Source: Caballeronia telluris
GTDB taxonomy: Bacteria; Pseudomonadota; Gammaproteobacteria; Burkholderiales; Burkholderiaceae
Reading direction: 5' to 3'
Assembly: GCF_001544495.1 (NCBI RefSeq)
Contig: NZ_FCNZ02000002.1
Location: 248,001 to 312,000 of the forward strand
Length of the DNA: 64,000 nucleotides
The translations under genes were made by a program, and so were the position numbers. The notes under the pieces are model-generated. The model made no database searches and had not been told where the DNA came from. It saw only the letters and a program-made list of their open reading frames with translations. Positions 26,333 to 35,276 of the stretch are shown here, piece after piece; position 1 is the stretch's first letter; every line of letters begins with the position of its first letter.

Positions 26333-28237
26333 TCAGGCCCCGCGCCGCGCCTTCTGCAACTGCGCGTGCGCCGCGAGCCGAACCGCCGCGTTCGCCGCGC
26401 CGTAGCCGTCGTAGCCGCCGCGCCGCTCGATGATCTCCAGGAAGAACCGCTGATCGAGCTGTTCCGTATAAGCGTGGAAGAACTCGCCGCCGCGCTCGTC
26501 GCGGTCGTAGAGGATATTGTGCTCGCGCATGGCGTCGATCTGTTCGTCGGGCAGCGAATAGCGCGCCGCCAGATCGTCGTAGTAATTGCGCGGAATGCGC
26601 AGGAACTGGACGCCGTCGGCGGCGAGTCGCGGAATCGCATCGAAGATGTCGGGCGTGCTGAACGCGACGTGGTTAAGGCCGGAGCCACGATACGTCGCGA
26701 GCGATTCCACCACCGCCGTGTAGCGGTCCACCGACGCGTTCAGCGCAATGCGCACCGAACCGTCGCGGCTTCGCACGGCGCGGCTGCGCACGAGCCCGTA
26801 GGGATCGGGCACGAGCACGCTGGGCTCGGTCTCGAAGCCGAACGCGGTGCGAAAGAACAGCACCCAAGTGTCGAGCGCGTCGGCCGGCAGCGACAAACAC
26901 ACGTGATCGATGCGTTCGAGCGGCCCGACCTCATACGGCCCGTCGATGTCGGTCAGGATGAAATCCGATTCCCACAGCGTCGGCGCGCCGGGCGCTTCGT
27001 CGACGAAATATTCGAGGCTGCCATCGGGCGCCTGCACGCCGGGCAGCACGCGCTCGTTCGGGCCGACGCGCCCCGAAAACGGCGTGTAGCCGTAGGCCGC
27101 GGCGCGCTCGAACGCGCATTTGGCGTCGTCGACGCGAAACGCCGATGCGCACAGCGACAACCCGTGCTGCTGGAAAAACGCGCTCGCGAACGAATCCATC
27201 TCGGCGTTCAGCACGATCGAGCCGGACCCGTGCCGATACAGCGTGACATCCTTCGAGCGATGCCGGCCCGCGAGCCGAAATCCCAGCTTGCCGAGCCAGC
27301 CGGCGACTTCGCCGCGCGTTGCGTCGTCGACGGCGAATTCGAGGAACTGGAAGCCGACGTGCGCGGGCGGCGCGGGCGGATCGAAGAGGATGTCCGGTGC
27401 CTTGTCGCCGAGCACCGCGCGCGTCTGTTCTTCGAGAAAGCGGAGCGACCGGTGGCCGTCGGCGGCGGTGACGTTGGTCGGCGCGGCGCGAAAGCCGTCG
27501 TTGAAGATTTCGAGCGACAGCGGCCCCGTATAGCCCGCTTCGAGCACGCGCGCCGTGAAGGTCGCGACGTCGAACGCGCCCTGGCCCGGGAAGCAGCGGT
27601 AGTGGCGGCTCCATTCGAGCACGTCCATCGCGAGCACGGGCGCGTCGGCGATCTGCACGAACGCGATCTTCTCGCCCGGAATCGACGCGATTTCGTCGAC
27701 GGAATCGCGGATCGACAGCGTGTGAAAGCTGTCGAGCACGAGGCCCAGGTTCGGATGATTCACGGCATCGACGAGCCGCCACGCGTGCTTGTACGAATTC
27801 ACGTGCCGGCCCCACGCGAGCGCCTCGTAGCCGACGATCACGCCCGCCTCTTCGGCCGCGCGCGCGAGCACGCCGAGCTGGTCGGCGATCAGCGCATCGT
27901 CGGCGATCGTCTCCGGCGACACGTTGCTGCACGCCAGCATGCGGTCCGTGCCGAGTGCGTGCATCAGCTCGAACTTGCGCTTCGCGCGCTCGACATTGCG
28001 CGCGAGGCGCTCGGGCGAAACGCCCTCGAAGTCGCGAAACGGCTGGAACAGGTAGATGGCCAGACCCAGGTCCGCGCAGATGCGCCGCACGTCGGCGGGC
28101 GTGCCGTCGAAATAAAGCAGATCGTTCTCGAAGATCTCGACGCCGTCGAAACCTGCCGCGCGGATCGCGTTCAGCTTCTCGACCAGCGTGCCGCTGATCG
28201 AGACCGTCGCGATGGAAGTCCGGATGGAACGCAGCAT
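26333..28237 (-). CDS. quiC: 3-dehydroshikimate dehydratase fused to HPPD-like domains
   Basis: A 634-residue two-part enzyme. Residues ~1-275 form a sugar-isomerase TIM barrel (FDGVEIFENDLLYF, LVLDSFHTL, KIAFVQIADAP and LSLEIFND hold the metal ligands) that converts 3-dehydroshikimate to protocatechuate. Residues ~285-630 form tandem VOC/4-hydroxyphenylpyruvate dioxygenase-like domains with RIDHVCLSLP, LNHVAFSTPDIFDAI and FFLEIIERRGGYDGYG. This matches the QuiC1-type bacterial dehydratases. Start ATG 28237 has AAGGAGG seven bases upstream. The TetR gene upstream is a likely regulator. Confidence 0.93.
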   Translation of the reverse strand: MLRSIRTSIATVSISGTLVEKLNAIRAAGFDGVEIFENDLLYFDGTPADVRRICADLGLAIYLFQPFRDFEGVSPERLARNVERAKRKFELMHALGTDRMLACSNVSPETIADDALIADQLGVLARAAEEAGVIVGYEALAWGRHVNSYKHAWRLVDAVNHPNLGLVLDSFHTLSIRDSVDEIASIPGEKIAFVQIADAPVLAMDVLEWSRHYRCFPGQGAFDVATFTARVLEAGYTGPLSLEIFNDGFRAAPTNVTAADGHRSLRFLEEQTRAVLGDKAPDILFDPPAPPAHVGFQFLEFAVDDATRGEVAGWLGKLGFRLAGRHRSKDVTLYRHGSGSIVLNAEMDSFASAFFQQHGLSLCASAFRVDDAKCAFERAAAYGYTPFSGRVGPNERVLPGVQAPDGSLEYFVDEAPGAPTLWESDFILTDIDGPYEVGPLERIDHVCLSLPADALDTWVLFFRTAFGFETEPSVLVPDPYGLVRSRAVRSRDGSVRIALNASVDRYTAVVESLATYRGSGLNHVAFSTPDIFDAIPRLAADGVQFLRIPRNYYDDLAARYSLPDEQIDAMREHNILYDRDERGGEFFHAYTEQLDQRFFLEIIERRGGYDGYGAANAAVRLAAHAQLQKARRGA

Positions 28238-28471
28238 CGCTGCCTCCTTGTAATGCAGTGGAAATGCGTGACGAGCAGGCCTGCAAGACCCGTCCAGTGT
28301 AGGCCAATCCCACAGGACGCGCGAAGCGGCCACGGCGTTCGCATTCGATAGGCTCGATCCTGCCCGGCGATGGTATAACAAACTAACTAGATCGTACAAA
28401 TACGGACAAACACCGACACGCGTTTCTGTCGCAGCGCAGCAGCGTTTTCCATCGACGCGCGCAAAAAGCAG

Positions 28472-28493
28472 AACGGCGGCCGAAGCCGCCGTT
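28472..28493 (-). terminator. Terminator after TetR gene
   Basis: Stem AACGGCGGC / GCCGCCGTT with a CGAA loop, flanked by GCAG/CTGC that can extend it. On the minus strand it is followed by TTTTT. Located 14 bases past the TetR stop. Confidence 0.88.
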
Positions 28494-28506
28494 TTCTGCG
28501 CTCGTT

Positions 28507-29187
28507 TCAGCCGTTGCGGCGCATGAACCGCAACACCGCATCGACGATCATCTCGCGATGCCGCACGCGCGAGCGCGGCCCGGAAGGATCGCGCCCGAAC
28601 GCCGCGCCCCAGGTATGCCGGTTCGCGACGCGGTGAAAGCAGAAGGAACTGATCATCAGATGCAGGTCGATCGGATCGACGTCGTCGCGGAATTGCCCTG
28701 CCGCGACGCCGCGCGCGATCAGGTCTTCGATCGTGCGCACGACGCTGGAATTGCGGTTCTTGAAGGTTTTCGATTGTTCGATGTACTTCGCCGCGTGCAC
28801 GTTTTCGATCGTGACGAGGCGCACGAAATCGCGATGCTTGTCGTGGTAATCGAACGCGAATTCGACAAAATGGCGCAGCGCCGCCTCGGGCTCCATCTCG
28901 CCCAGCTGCAGTTCCTGCTCGAGCGCGCGGATGTCGCCGTAGACCTGCTCCAGCACGGCTTCGTACAACCCTTCCTTGCTGCCGAAGTAGTAATACAGCA
29001 TCCGCTTGGTGGTGTTGGTGCGCTCGGCAATAGCGTCGACGCGCGCGCCTGCCAGCCCCATCGCCGAGAACTCCTGCTTGGCGATTTCGAGGATATTGCG
29101 CTTGGTCTCCTCCGGATCGTACTTGCGCCGCGTCTCGGGCGAAGGCACAGCACTGCCGGGCGTTGCGGCCTTACTTGCTTTTTTCAT
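28507..29187 (-). CDS. TetR-family regulator, probably of quiC
   Basis: A 226-residue TetR-type repressor. The N-terminal helix-turn-helix (ETKRNILEIAKQEFSAMGLA, then RTNTTKRMLYYYFGSKEGLY, residues ~27-75) is followed by a helical ligand domain. The start is the ATG at 29187, giving a lysine-rich leader; an alternative ATG at 29220 adds eleven residues and neither has a clear ribosome site. It lies 270 bases upstream of quiC in the same orientation but is separated by a terminator. The ligand is plausibly a hydroaromatic acid, by context only. Confidence 0.88.
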   Translation of the reverse strand: MKKASKAATPGSAVPSPETRRKYDPEETKRNILEIAKQEFSAMGLAGARVDAIAERTNTTKRMLYYYFGSKEGLYEAVLEQVYGDIRALEQELQLGEMEPEAALRHFVEFAFDYHDKHRDFVRLVTIENVHAAKYIEQSKTFKNRNSSVVRTIEDLIARGVAAGQFRDDVDPIDLHLMISSFCFHRVANRHTWGAAFGRDPSGPRSRVRHREMIVDAVLRFMRRNG

Positions 29188-29351
29188 TGTTCTGGCCAAA
29201 TTTTTAGCTGAAAGCGGCATGTGGAAAACGATTCTAGCACGGTGAAAACGCACGTCCGGCCGTGATTTCAGCCGCCCTTTCCCGCCATGGAGACGCCCTC
29301 GCCCGCCCCGCCGTTCGCCTATAATTCGCGCGGCAAACCACAAGGAATCGC

Positions 29352-29771
29352 ATGACGCTCAAGACCGTTCTGACCGGCGCGATCGTCGCCGCCAGCGCCT
29401 TCGCCGCGCCGCTCGCGGCCCGCGCAGAAGCGCATGAACGCGTGCAGCACCAGGCGCAACGGCAGGCGCCCTCGCCCGAGAGCCTCGCGATGGAAGGCGC
29501 GCGCACCTGCGGCAATATCGCGCGCGGCGCCGCGGACGTCTGCCATATCGATGCCGCGAAAATCGAGCGCTTCAGGACGGCGGCCCGGCAGAACTTCGCC
29601 GCCGCGCCCGACTTCGACGGCGCCTGGAAGCTCGGCTACACGGAAGCGCAATCGGCCGTCGATCGCTTCGCGCGCCTCAAGTCGACCGATCCCGCCGAAT
29701 ACGCGAAAGAAATCCACGAAGCCTGCCCGGCGCTCAACCGCGGCATCGACGAAGTGACGAACGGCAAATAG
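29352..29771 (+). CDS. Secreted hypothetical protein
   Basis: A 139-residue exported protein: a signal peptide (LKTVLTGAIVAASAFAAPLA, cleavage near ARA-EA) followed by a small helical domain with two cysteines (CGNIARGAADVC) that may form a disulphide and a third near EACPAL. The family is unrecognised and its function unknown. ATG 29352 has AAGGAA nearby. It converges with the PAS-GGDEF gene. Confidence 0.65.
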   Translation: MTLKTVLTGAIVAASAFAAPLAARAEAHERVQHQAQRQAPSPESLAMEGARTCGNIARGAADVCHIDAAKIERFRTAARQNFAAAPDFDGAWKLGYTEAQSAVDRFARLKSTDPAEYAKEIHEACPALNRGIDEVTNGK

Positions 29772-29786
29772 CGAACGCGCGCCCGG

Positions 29787-31310
29787 CTAGTCCCGCTCGG
29801 CGCGCCGTTCGTTCAGCGGATTGTCGTAGTGGGCGCGCTTTTCGGCGTACATGACCGTGTCGGCGCGATGCAGCATCGCTTCCAGCCGCTCGCCCTCCTG
29901 CGCGGTGGCCGCGCCCATCGCGAAACTGAGCGGCATGCCGGAGTAGAACTGGTTGTTCACCTCCACGAGCTGGCGAATGCTGTCCATGACCGCCTCGCCG
30001 CCGCGCTCGTCGGTGCCCGGCAGCAGCACGACGAATTCGTCGCCACCGATACGCGCCGCCTGGAACGGCTTTTCAAGCGCCTTGCCGAGCACCTCGCCCG
30101 CGCGGCGCAGCAGTGCGTCGCCGGCGGCGTGGCCCAACTGGTCGTTCACGCTCTTCAGTCCGTTCACGTCGACCGCGATCGCCGTCACCGGGAACGGGCC
30201 CTTGCGCTCCAGCCGGTTGATCTCGTCGATGCAGAACGAACGGTTCTTCAGCTTCGTCAGCACGTCGTGCTTGCCGAGGAATTCGAGGTACGCCTCCGCC
30301 TTCTTGCGCGCGGTGATGTCGGTGAGCGCGACGAGCACGAGGTCCCAGTCGCGCTCGTGGCCCGGAAACACCGAAAACTGCAGGTGCACGTGCAGTTCGG
30401 CGCCGTCGATCGAATAGTTCATCACTTCGCGCTGGTGAAACAGCTTGTGATCCCACAGCTCGATCAACTGTTCCCGGAAATGATGCTGCATGTCGTCGCG
30501 AAAGATGGTCTGAAGGTTCGCGAAGAGCGTCGGCTTGTCGGGCGCGGCGAACATCCTGAGCGTGTGCTGGTTCACGTCGAGCACGTGAATCTCCTGCATG
30601 CAACGCTCGACAAACTCCGGGTGCACGTTCGTGAACGTCCGGAAATCGACGATGCCGCGCTCGCGTACGTCGTCGAGCAGCGCCTTCACGGAACTGAAAT
30701 CCTCCACCCACAGCGACACCGGCGAATGCTCGAAGAGCCCGCGCGCGTAGCGTTCGCTCTCGGCCGCACGGCGCCGCACGTCTTCGAGTTCGGTGATGTC
30801 CTCGATCGTGACCAGCACGCGGTCCCAGCGCGACTCGTGTCCCGGCAGAATCACCGCCTTGAGCAGCACGTCGAGCCGCCGGCCGTCGAGCGCGTAATTC
30901 ACCGTCTGGCTCACGAACCGCGGCTCGCCCGCCCACAATTGTTCGAGCTCGTCGACGTGCGTCGCGAGCATGTCGTCGCGAAACACGCTCGCGAGGTTCT
31001 GCACGAGATGATCGACGTCCTTCGCGCCGAAGAGCGAGAGCGTGCGCCGGTTCACCTTGATCACGCGGATGCGCGACGAACACGCGGTGATGCGCGCCGG
31101 GTCTTCGGCGAGGTGCGCGCGCAGGTCGGTGACGCCGGCCTCGCGCCAGCTTTCGAACAGCTCGCGCACGGCGCTGAAGTCCTCGAGCCAGAGCGACACG
31201 GGCGCGAGATCGAACATGTCGGCGTCGTCGGCGGGGGCGCTCTCGCCGGTCATGGGCCGCTCGGACGGCTGGATGGCTGCGCGGGCGGCGCGCCGCTCGT
31301 CATTAGGCAT
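29787..31310 (-). CDS. Cytosolic PAS-PAS-GGDEF diguanylate cyclase
   Basis: A 507-residue soluble c-di-GMP synthase. Two tandem PAS-type domains start at residues ~33 and ~195 and are evident internal duplicates: APVSLWLEDFSAVRELF versus SPVSLWVEDFSSVKALL, and FRDDM and VLPGHE/VFPGHE elements recur. The GGDEF domain has its motif at residue ~422 (RIGGDEFVVLLPG) with no RxxD inhibitory site before it. No membrane helix, so it senses an internal signal. The ATG at 31310 or 31253 may be used. Repeats lie upstream (31329-31414). Confidence 0.9.
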   Translation of the reverse strand: MPNDERRAARAAIQPSERPMTGESAPADDADMFDLAPVSLWLEDFSAVRELFESWREAGVTDLRAHLAEDPARITACSSRIRVIKVNRRTLSLFGAKDVDHLVQNLASVFRDDMLATHVDELEQLWAGEPRFVSQTVNYALDGRRLDVLLKAVILPGHESRWDRVLVTIEDITELEDVRRRAAESERYARGLFEHSPVSLWVEDFSSVKALLDDVRERGIVDFRTFTNVHPEFVERCMQEIHVLDVNQHTLRMFAAPDKPTLFANLQTIFRDDMQHHFREQLIELWDHKLFHQREVMNYSIDGAELHVHLQFSVFPGHERDWDLVLVALTDITARKKAEAYLEFLGKHDVLTKLKNRSFCIDEINRLERKGPFPVTAIAVDVNGLKSVNDQLGHAAGDALLRRAGEVLGKALEKPFQAARIGGDEFVVLLPGTDERGGEAVMDSIRQLVEVNNQFYSGMPLSFAMGAATAQEGERLEAMLHRADTVMYAEKRAHYDNPLNERRAERD

Positions 31311-31328
31311 GGGTGTTGTTCCGGCTCG

Positions 31329-31414
31329 CGCCGGTTCCGTATTTATCTCGACGTATTGATCTCAACGTGCTCGTCTCAATATTCTAGCCCGCCATTTTTC
31401 AGCGCCGGTTCCGT
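31329..31414. repeat. Short direct repeats upstream of the PAS-GGDEF gene
   Basis: CGCCGGTTCCGT occurs at 31329-31340 and 31403-31414. Between them are three imperfect 14-base units, CTCGACGTATTGAT (31347-31360), CTCAACGTGCTCGT (31361-31374) and CTCAATATTCTAGC (31375-31388). Their place just upstream of the cyclase gene suggests a regulatory role. Confidence 0.45.
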
Positions 31415-31612
31415 GGCCGCCGCAGGTCCGCCGTGCGTCGCGCGACGCGTCGTTAAGCGGGGCCGGATGCTACACTCGACGAGCCCTTTGCCCCTATGCG
31501 GCCTTGCTTCAGTTGCGCCGCGGCGGGCATGTTTGCTGCGGCAGGGCGCGAAACATCCGGGCGGGCGCCATGCGCCGCTTATTTCAACCTGTTGAATGGA
31601 GGCAAGATTCTC

Positions 31613-32116
31613 ATGGCTGATTTCCGCATCTGGTCCGCCGAGTTTCCCGCGAACGGCTTCATGACGAAGTCGCAGGAATTCGATCAGCAAGCCTTCGGCG
31701 GAGCGGGCGAGAACATCTCGCCCGCGTTGCAGTGGGAAGACCCGCCCGCCGACACGCAGAGCTTCGCGCTCACCGTCTACGATCCCGACGCGCCCACCGG
31801 CAGCGGCTTCTGGCACTGGGTGATCGTCAATATTCCGGCCGATGTCGGGTCGCTGCCGCGCAATGCCGGCAAGGCGGACGGCAGCCTCTTGCCCGCGGGC
31901 GCGCTGCAGTTGAGGAACGACTACGGCACGGTCGGCTTCGGCGGAGCAGCGCCGCCGCGCGGCGACAAGACGCATCGCTATATCTTCCGCATCCACGCCT
32001 TGCAGGCGGGCAACCTCGCGCTCGACGCCGGTGCGACCAACGCGGTCGCGCGCTTCATGGTGCATCTGAACGAAATCGATTCGGCGACCTACACGGGCCT
32101 GTACGAACTGAAGTGA
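31613..32116 (+). CDS. YbhB/YbcL-type PEBP-family protein
   Basis: A 167-residue protein of the phosphatidylethanolamine-binding (Raf-kinase-inhibitor-like) family. Seen are ISPALQWEDPPADTQSFALTV, the DPDAPTGSGFWHWVIVNIP core with ligand-site Asp/His, and the GP-loop-like GGAAPPRGDKTHRY. The bacterial role is undefined. No signal peptide. GGAGG at 31598-31602 precedes ATG 31613 by ten bases. Probably transcribed alone, ahead of a DHA2 exporter gene 92 bases downstream. Confidence 0.9.
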   Translation: MADFRIWSAEFPANGFMTKSQEFDQQAFGGAGENISPALQWEDPPADTQSFALTVYDPDAPTGSGFWHWVIVNIPADVGSLPRNAGKADGSLLPAGALQLRNDYGTVGFGGAAPPRGDKTHRYIFRIHALQAGNLALDAGATNAVARFMVHLNEIDSATYTGLYELK

Positions 32117-32208
32117 CGCGATGAATTAGCGCGATCCGCGACACGCGGCGGCCCGCGAGGCTTGCCGCGCGCTTCATCCACGCTCCACGCCGCCCGACTC
32201 CCCGATCG

Positions 32209-33576
32209 ATGGAAGCAGAACAAGGCCTGCCGTATCCGCAACGCTTCTGGGCGATCCTCGTCATCGCACTCGGCATCACGCTCGCGGTGCTCGACGGCGC
32301 CATTGCCAACGTCGCGCTGCCGACCATCGCCCGCACGCTGAACGCGGCGCCCGCCGATTCGATCTGGGTCGTCAACGCCTACCAGCTCACGATCACCATC
32401 TCGCTCTTGCCGCTCGCCTCGCTCGGCGACCGCATCGGCTACCGGCGCATCTACATGACCGGGCTCGCGCTCTTCACGCTCGCGTCGTTCGGCTGCGCGC
32501 TGTCGAACTCGCTCCTGACGCTGACCTTCGCGCGCGTGATCCAGGGCTTCGGCGCGGCCGGCATCATGAGCGTCAACACGGCGCTCGTGCGCATGATCTA
32601 TCCGCCGGACCAGCTCGGCCGCGGCGTCTCCATCAACGCGACGGTGGTCGCGATTTCCTCGGTGATCGGGCCGACCGTCGCGTCGGGCGTGCTCGCCGTC
32701 GCGCCGTGGCCGTGGCTCTTCGCGATCAACGTGCCGATCGGACTCGCCGCGCTCGCGATCTGCACGCACGCGCTGCCGCGCACGCCGGGCCATCGCGAAC
32801 CGTACGACTACGTGAGTGCGCTGATGAACGCGCTCTTCTTCGGCTTCGCGATCACGGCCGTCGACGGCCTCGGTCACGGCGAGCATCGCCCGTATGTGAT
32901 CGCCGAATTTCTGGTGGCGGGCGTGATCGGCTATTTCTTCGTGCGCCGCCAGTTGACGCAGCGCGCGCCGCTTCTACCCGTCGACCTGATGCGCATTCCG
33001 GTGTTCGCGCTCTCCGTCGCGACGTCGTTCTGCTCGTTCGCCGCGCAGATGCTGGCTTTCGTCTCGCTGCCGTTCCTGCTGCAGGACGGTTTCGGCATGA
33101 CGCAGGTCCAGACCGGCTTCCTGATGACGCCGTGGCCGCTCGTCATCGTGTTCGTCGCGCCGCTCGCGGGCGTGCTCGCGGATCGCTACTCGGCGGGCAT
33201 CCTCGGCGGCATCGGGCTCGCGATCCTGACCGGCGGTCTCGTGCTGCTCGCGACCACCGGCATGCATCCGGCGCCCGTCGACATCGCCTGGCGGATGGCC
33301 GTCTGCGGACTCGGCTTCGGGCTCTTCCAGTCGCCGAACAACAGGCAGATGCTGTCTGCCGCGCCGCGTCACCGCAGCGGCGGCGCGAGCGGCATGCTCG
33401 GCACGGCGCGCCTTTCCGGACAGACGCTCGGCGCCGCACTCGTCGCGCTGATCTTCGGCGTCGCACCGCAGCACGGCGCGGTCATCACGCTGTACGCGGC
33501 GGCGGCGTTCGCGGCCGCCGCCGCGATCGTGAGCCTCATGCGGCTCGCAGGCAAACGCCGCGCGGAAGCCGTCTGA
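32209..33576 (+). CDS. DHA2-type MFS multidrug exporter
   Basis: A 455-residue inner-membrane transporter with about 14 hydrophobic helices. The DHA2 signatures are LDGAIANVALPTIARTL in helix 1, SIWVVNAYQLT, LGDRIGYRRIYM and motif C-like VISSVIGPTVASGVL. Such drug:H+ antiporters (SmvA/QacA-like) export cationic toxins. The start at ATG 32209 has no strong ribosome site. It ends just upstream of the first sigma-54 promoter of the stress island. Confidence 0.9.
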   Translation: MEAEQGLPYPQRFWAILVIALGITLAVLDGAIANVALPTIARTLNAAPADSIWVVNAYQLTITISLLPLASLGDRIGYRRIYMTGLALFTLASFGCALSNSLLTLTFARVIQGFGAAGIMSVNTALVRMIYPPDQLGRGVSINATVVAISSVIGPTVASGVLAVAPWPWLFAINVPIGLAALAICTHALPRTPGHREPYDYVSALMNALFFGFAITAVDGLGHGEHRPYVIAEFLVAGVIGYFFVRRQLTQRAPLLPVDLMRIPVFALSVATSFCSFAAQMLAFVSLPFLLQDGFGMTQVQTGFLMTPWPLVIVFVAPLAGVLADRYSAGILGGIGLAILTGGLVLLATTGMHPAPVDIAWRMAVCGLGFGLFQSPNNRQMLSAAPRHRSGGASGMLGTARLSGQTLGAALVALIFGVAPQHGAVITLYAAAAFAAAAAIVSLMRLAGKRRAEAV

Positions 33577-33631
33577 GCCCGCGCGCATCCCACGCACTCC
33601 ACGCTCCCCCGCGCCGACTGCCCGCTCCGCT

Positions 33632-33647
33632 GGGCACACCCCTTGCT
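33632..33647 (+). promoter_or_regulatory. Sigma-54 -24/-12 promoter before PfpI operon
   Basis: GGGCACACCCCTTGCT: GG at 33633-33634, ten bases, GC at 33645-33646. This matches the TGGCACG-N4-TTGCW consensus except the first T and one base after GGCAC. The PfpI gene starts 74 bases on. Confidence 0.75.
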
Positions 33648-33660
33648 GCCGTCGAGTCGA

Positions 33661-33682
33661 GGGTTCCGCACACCCGGAACCC
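33661..33682 (+). promoter_or_regulatory. Leader hairpin of the PfpI operon
   Basis: GGGTTCC (33661-33667) can pair with GGAACCC (33676-33682), with an eight-base loop. It lies a few bases downstream of the expected sigma-54 transcription start and before the AAGGAGAG ribosome site, with no T tract. It may stabilise or gate the mRNA. Confidence 0.35.
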
Positions 33683-33720
33683 ATCCCACAGGCTTATCCA
33701 GCAATAAGGAGAGTGTTTTC

Positions 33721-34275
33721 ATGGCTACTTCACTCAATGATTGCAAGGTCGCGATTCTGGCGGTCGACGGCTTCGAACAGGCCGAACTCGTCGAGCCGCA
33801 GCGCGCGCTGAAGGAAGCCGGCGTCGAGGTCCACGTGATCTCGCAAAAGCCGGGACAGATCCAGGGATTCAAGCACGTCGACAAAGGCGACAGCGTCGCG
33901 GTCGATGCCACGTTCGATCAGGTCAAGGCGTCGGATTACGACGCGCTCGTGCTGCCGGGCGGCGTCGTGAACGGCGATGCGATCCGTCTCGACGCGCAGG
34001 CGCAGGGCTTCGTCAAAGCCATCAATCAGGCGAAAAAGCCGATTGCGGTGATCTGCCACGGCGGCTGGCTGCCGATCTCGGCGGGCATCGTCTCGGGCCG
34101 CACGATGACGAGCTGGCCGAGCCTGCAGGACGACATCCGCAATGCGGGCGGAACCTGGGTCGACCAGGAAGTGCAGATCGACGGCAATCTGATCACGAGC
34201 CGCAAGCCCGACGACCTGCCCGCCTTCAACAAGGCGCTGATCGACGCGCTCGCGAAGGGGAAACAGGCCGCGTGA
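33721..34275 (+). CDS. DJ-1/PfpI-family stress protein
   Basis: A 184-residue cytosolic protein of the PfpI subgroup. The nucleophile Cys is in AVICHGGWLP, with the preceding acidic strand KVAILAVDGFEQAEL carrying the Glu that tunes it. Relatives (E. coli YhbO, Bacillus GSP18) protect against oxidative, thermal and glycation damage. AAGGAGAG precedes ATG 33721. It is the first gene of a probable four-gene operon under a sigma-54 promoter. Confidence 0.92.
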   Translation: MATSLNDCKVAILAVDGFEQAELVEPQRALKEAGVEVHVISQKPGQIQGFKHVDKGDSVAVDATFDQVKASDYDALVLPGGVVNGDAIRLDAQAQGFVKAINQAKKPIAVICHGGWLPISAGIVSGRTMTSWPSLQDDIRNAGGTWVDQEVQIDGNLITSRKPDDLPAFNKALIDALAKGKQAA

Positions 34276-34304
34276 GCGCGAGAACCGCAGGAACAGGAGG
34301 ATGC

Positions 34305-34898
34305 ATGCCGAACCATTTCGCTTTCAACCGCCGACGTGAAACACCTTCCACGGCGCAGCCGTCGATGCGCATCTGGGTGAAAAAGAGCGTCGCGGCGCTC
34401 GCCCTCGCCGCCGGCTTCGTGCCGCTCGCCCCTGCGCAGAATGCACCGGCAAGCGCGGCATCGGAGAAACTGTCGGCGACCGATCAGCAGTTCGTGCAGG
34501 ACGCCGGCACGGCCGGCGCCACCGAAATCGCCGCGAGCAAGCTCGCGCTCTCGAAATCGAGCGATGCGCAGGTCAAGCGCTTCGCCGAGCGCATGATCGC
34601 GGACCACACCAAACTCGCGCGCAATCTCGACGTCGTCGCGAAGCGCCACGGCATCACCGCGCCGGCGAGCGCGGATTCGTCGGTGGTCGGCAGCCTGCAA
34701 AATCTTCAAGGCGCCGACTTCGACAAGGCATATATTGAAAAGGTGGCGGTCGGCGGCCATCAGAAGGCCGTCGAGCTCTTCAAGCAGGAAAGCGAAAACG
34801 GCAACGACGCGCAATTGAAAGGCGCCGCGGCCAAGGCGCTGCCGATCATCGAGCACCACTACCAGATGGCGCAGCAGCTCGCGAAGGCCCGCGCATGA
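34305..34898 (+). CDS. DUF4142 exported protein
   Basis: A 197-residue protein with a basic N-terminus and hydrophobic signal (KKSVAALALAAGFVPLAPAQ, cleavage near AQ-NA), then a DUF4142 domain: SATDQQFVQDAGTAGATEIA and MIADHTKLARNL show the helical-bundle family, related by fold to four-helix ferritin-like proteins. It is periplasmic or outer-membrane associated; function unknown. ATG 34305 has AGGAGG four bases upstream; a second start at MRIWVKKS (34365) would give a normal-length signal peptide. Second gene of the PfpI operon. Confidence 0.82.
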   Translation: MPNHFAFNRRRETPSTAQPSMRIWVKKSVAALALAAGFVPLAPAQNAPASAASEKLSATDQQFVQDAGTAGATEIAASKLALSKSSDAQVKRFAERMIADHTKLARNLDVVAKRHGITAPASADSSVVGSLQNLQGADFDKAYIEKVAVGGHQKAVELFKQESENGNDAQLKGAAAKALPIIEHHYQMAQQLAKARA

Positions 34899-34945
34899 GC
34901 GCCCTTCCCGCTTTTCCCCATCGTCCGGCCTATGAGGACTCGACC

Positions 34946-35233
34946 ATGCACATCACCTTCGCGGAAGATCCGCCCGTTTTCGACGGCGTCGACCTGGTGA
35001 TCAACTTCACCGCACTCGTCGACGGCCAGTCGGTCGTCTGCTCGATTTCCGCCGAGGCGCTGGAGGACCATTTCGCCGCGGCCTCCGCGCGCGAGGAGGA
35101 CCTGATGCCCGCCTACGAACAGGGCCGGCCGCGCATCCGCGCAGTCTGCGCCGAAGCGCTCGACGAGAACGGCGGACAGCCGGTCGTGCTGCGCAGCGGC
35201 CTCTTTCGCGTCGCCGGCATGGAGCCGAAGTAG
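34946..35233 (+). CDS. DUF1488 protein
   Basis: A 95-residue cytosolic protein beginning MHITFAEDPPVFDGVDLVI, the usual N-terminus of DUF1488. Function unknown. An alternative in-frame ATG at 34895 overlaps the previous stop codon (ATGA) and adds 17 residues; the overlap hints at translational coupling, so either start may be used. Third gene of the PfpI operon. Confidence 0.75.
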   Translation: MHITFAEDPPVFDGVDLVINFTALVDGQSVVCSISAEALEDHFAAASAREEDLMPAYEQGRPRIRAVCAEALDENGGQPVVLRSGLFRVAGMEPK

Positions 35234-35276
35234 GCGCACCGCTTTCCTACCTGACCCACTCGAAAACGGAGGCACC

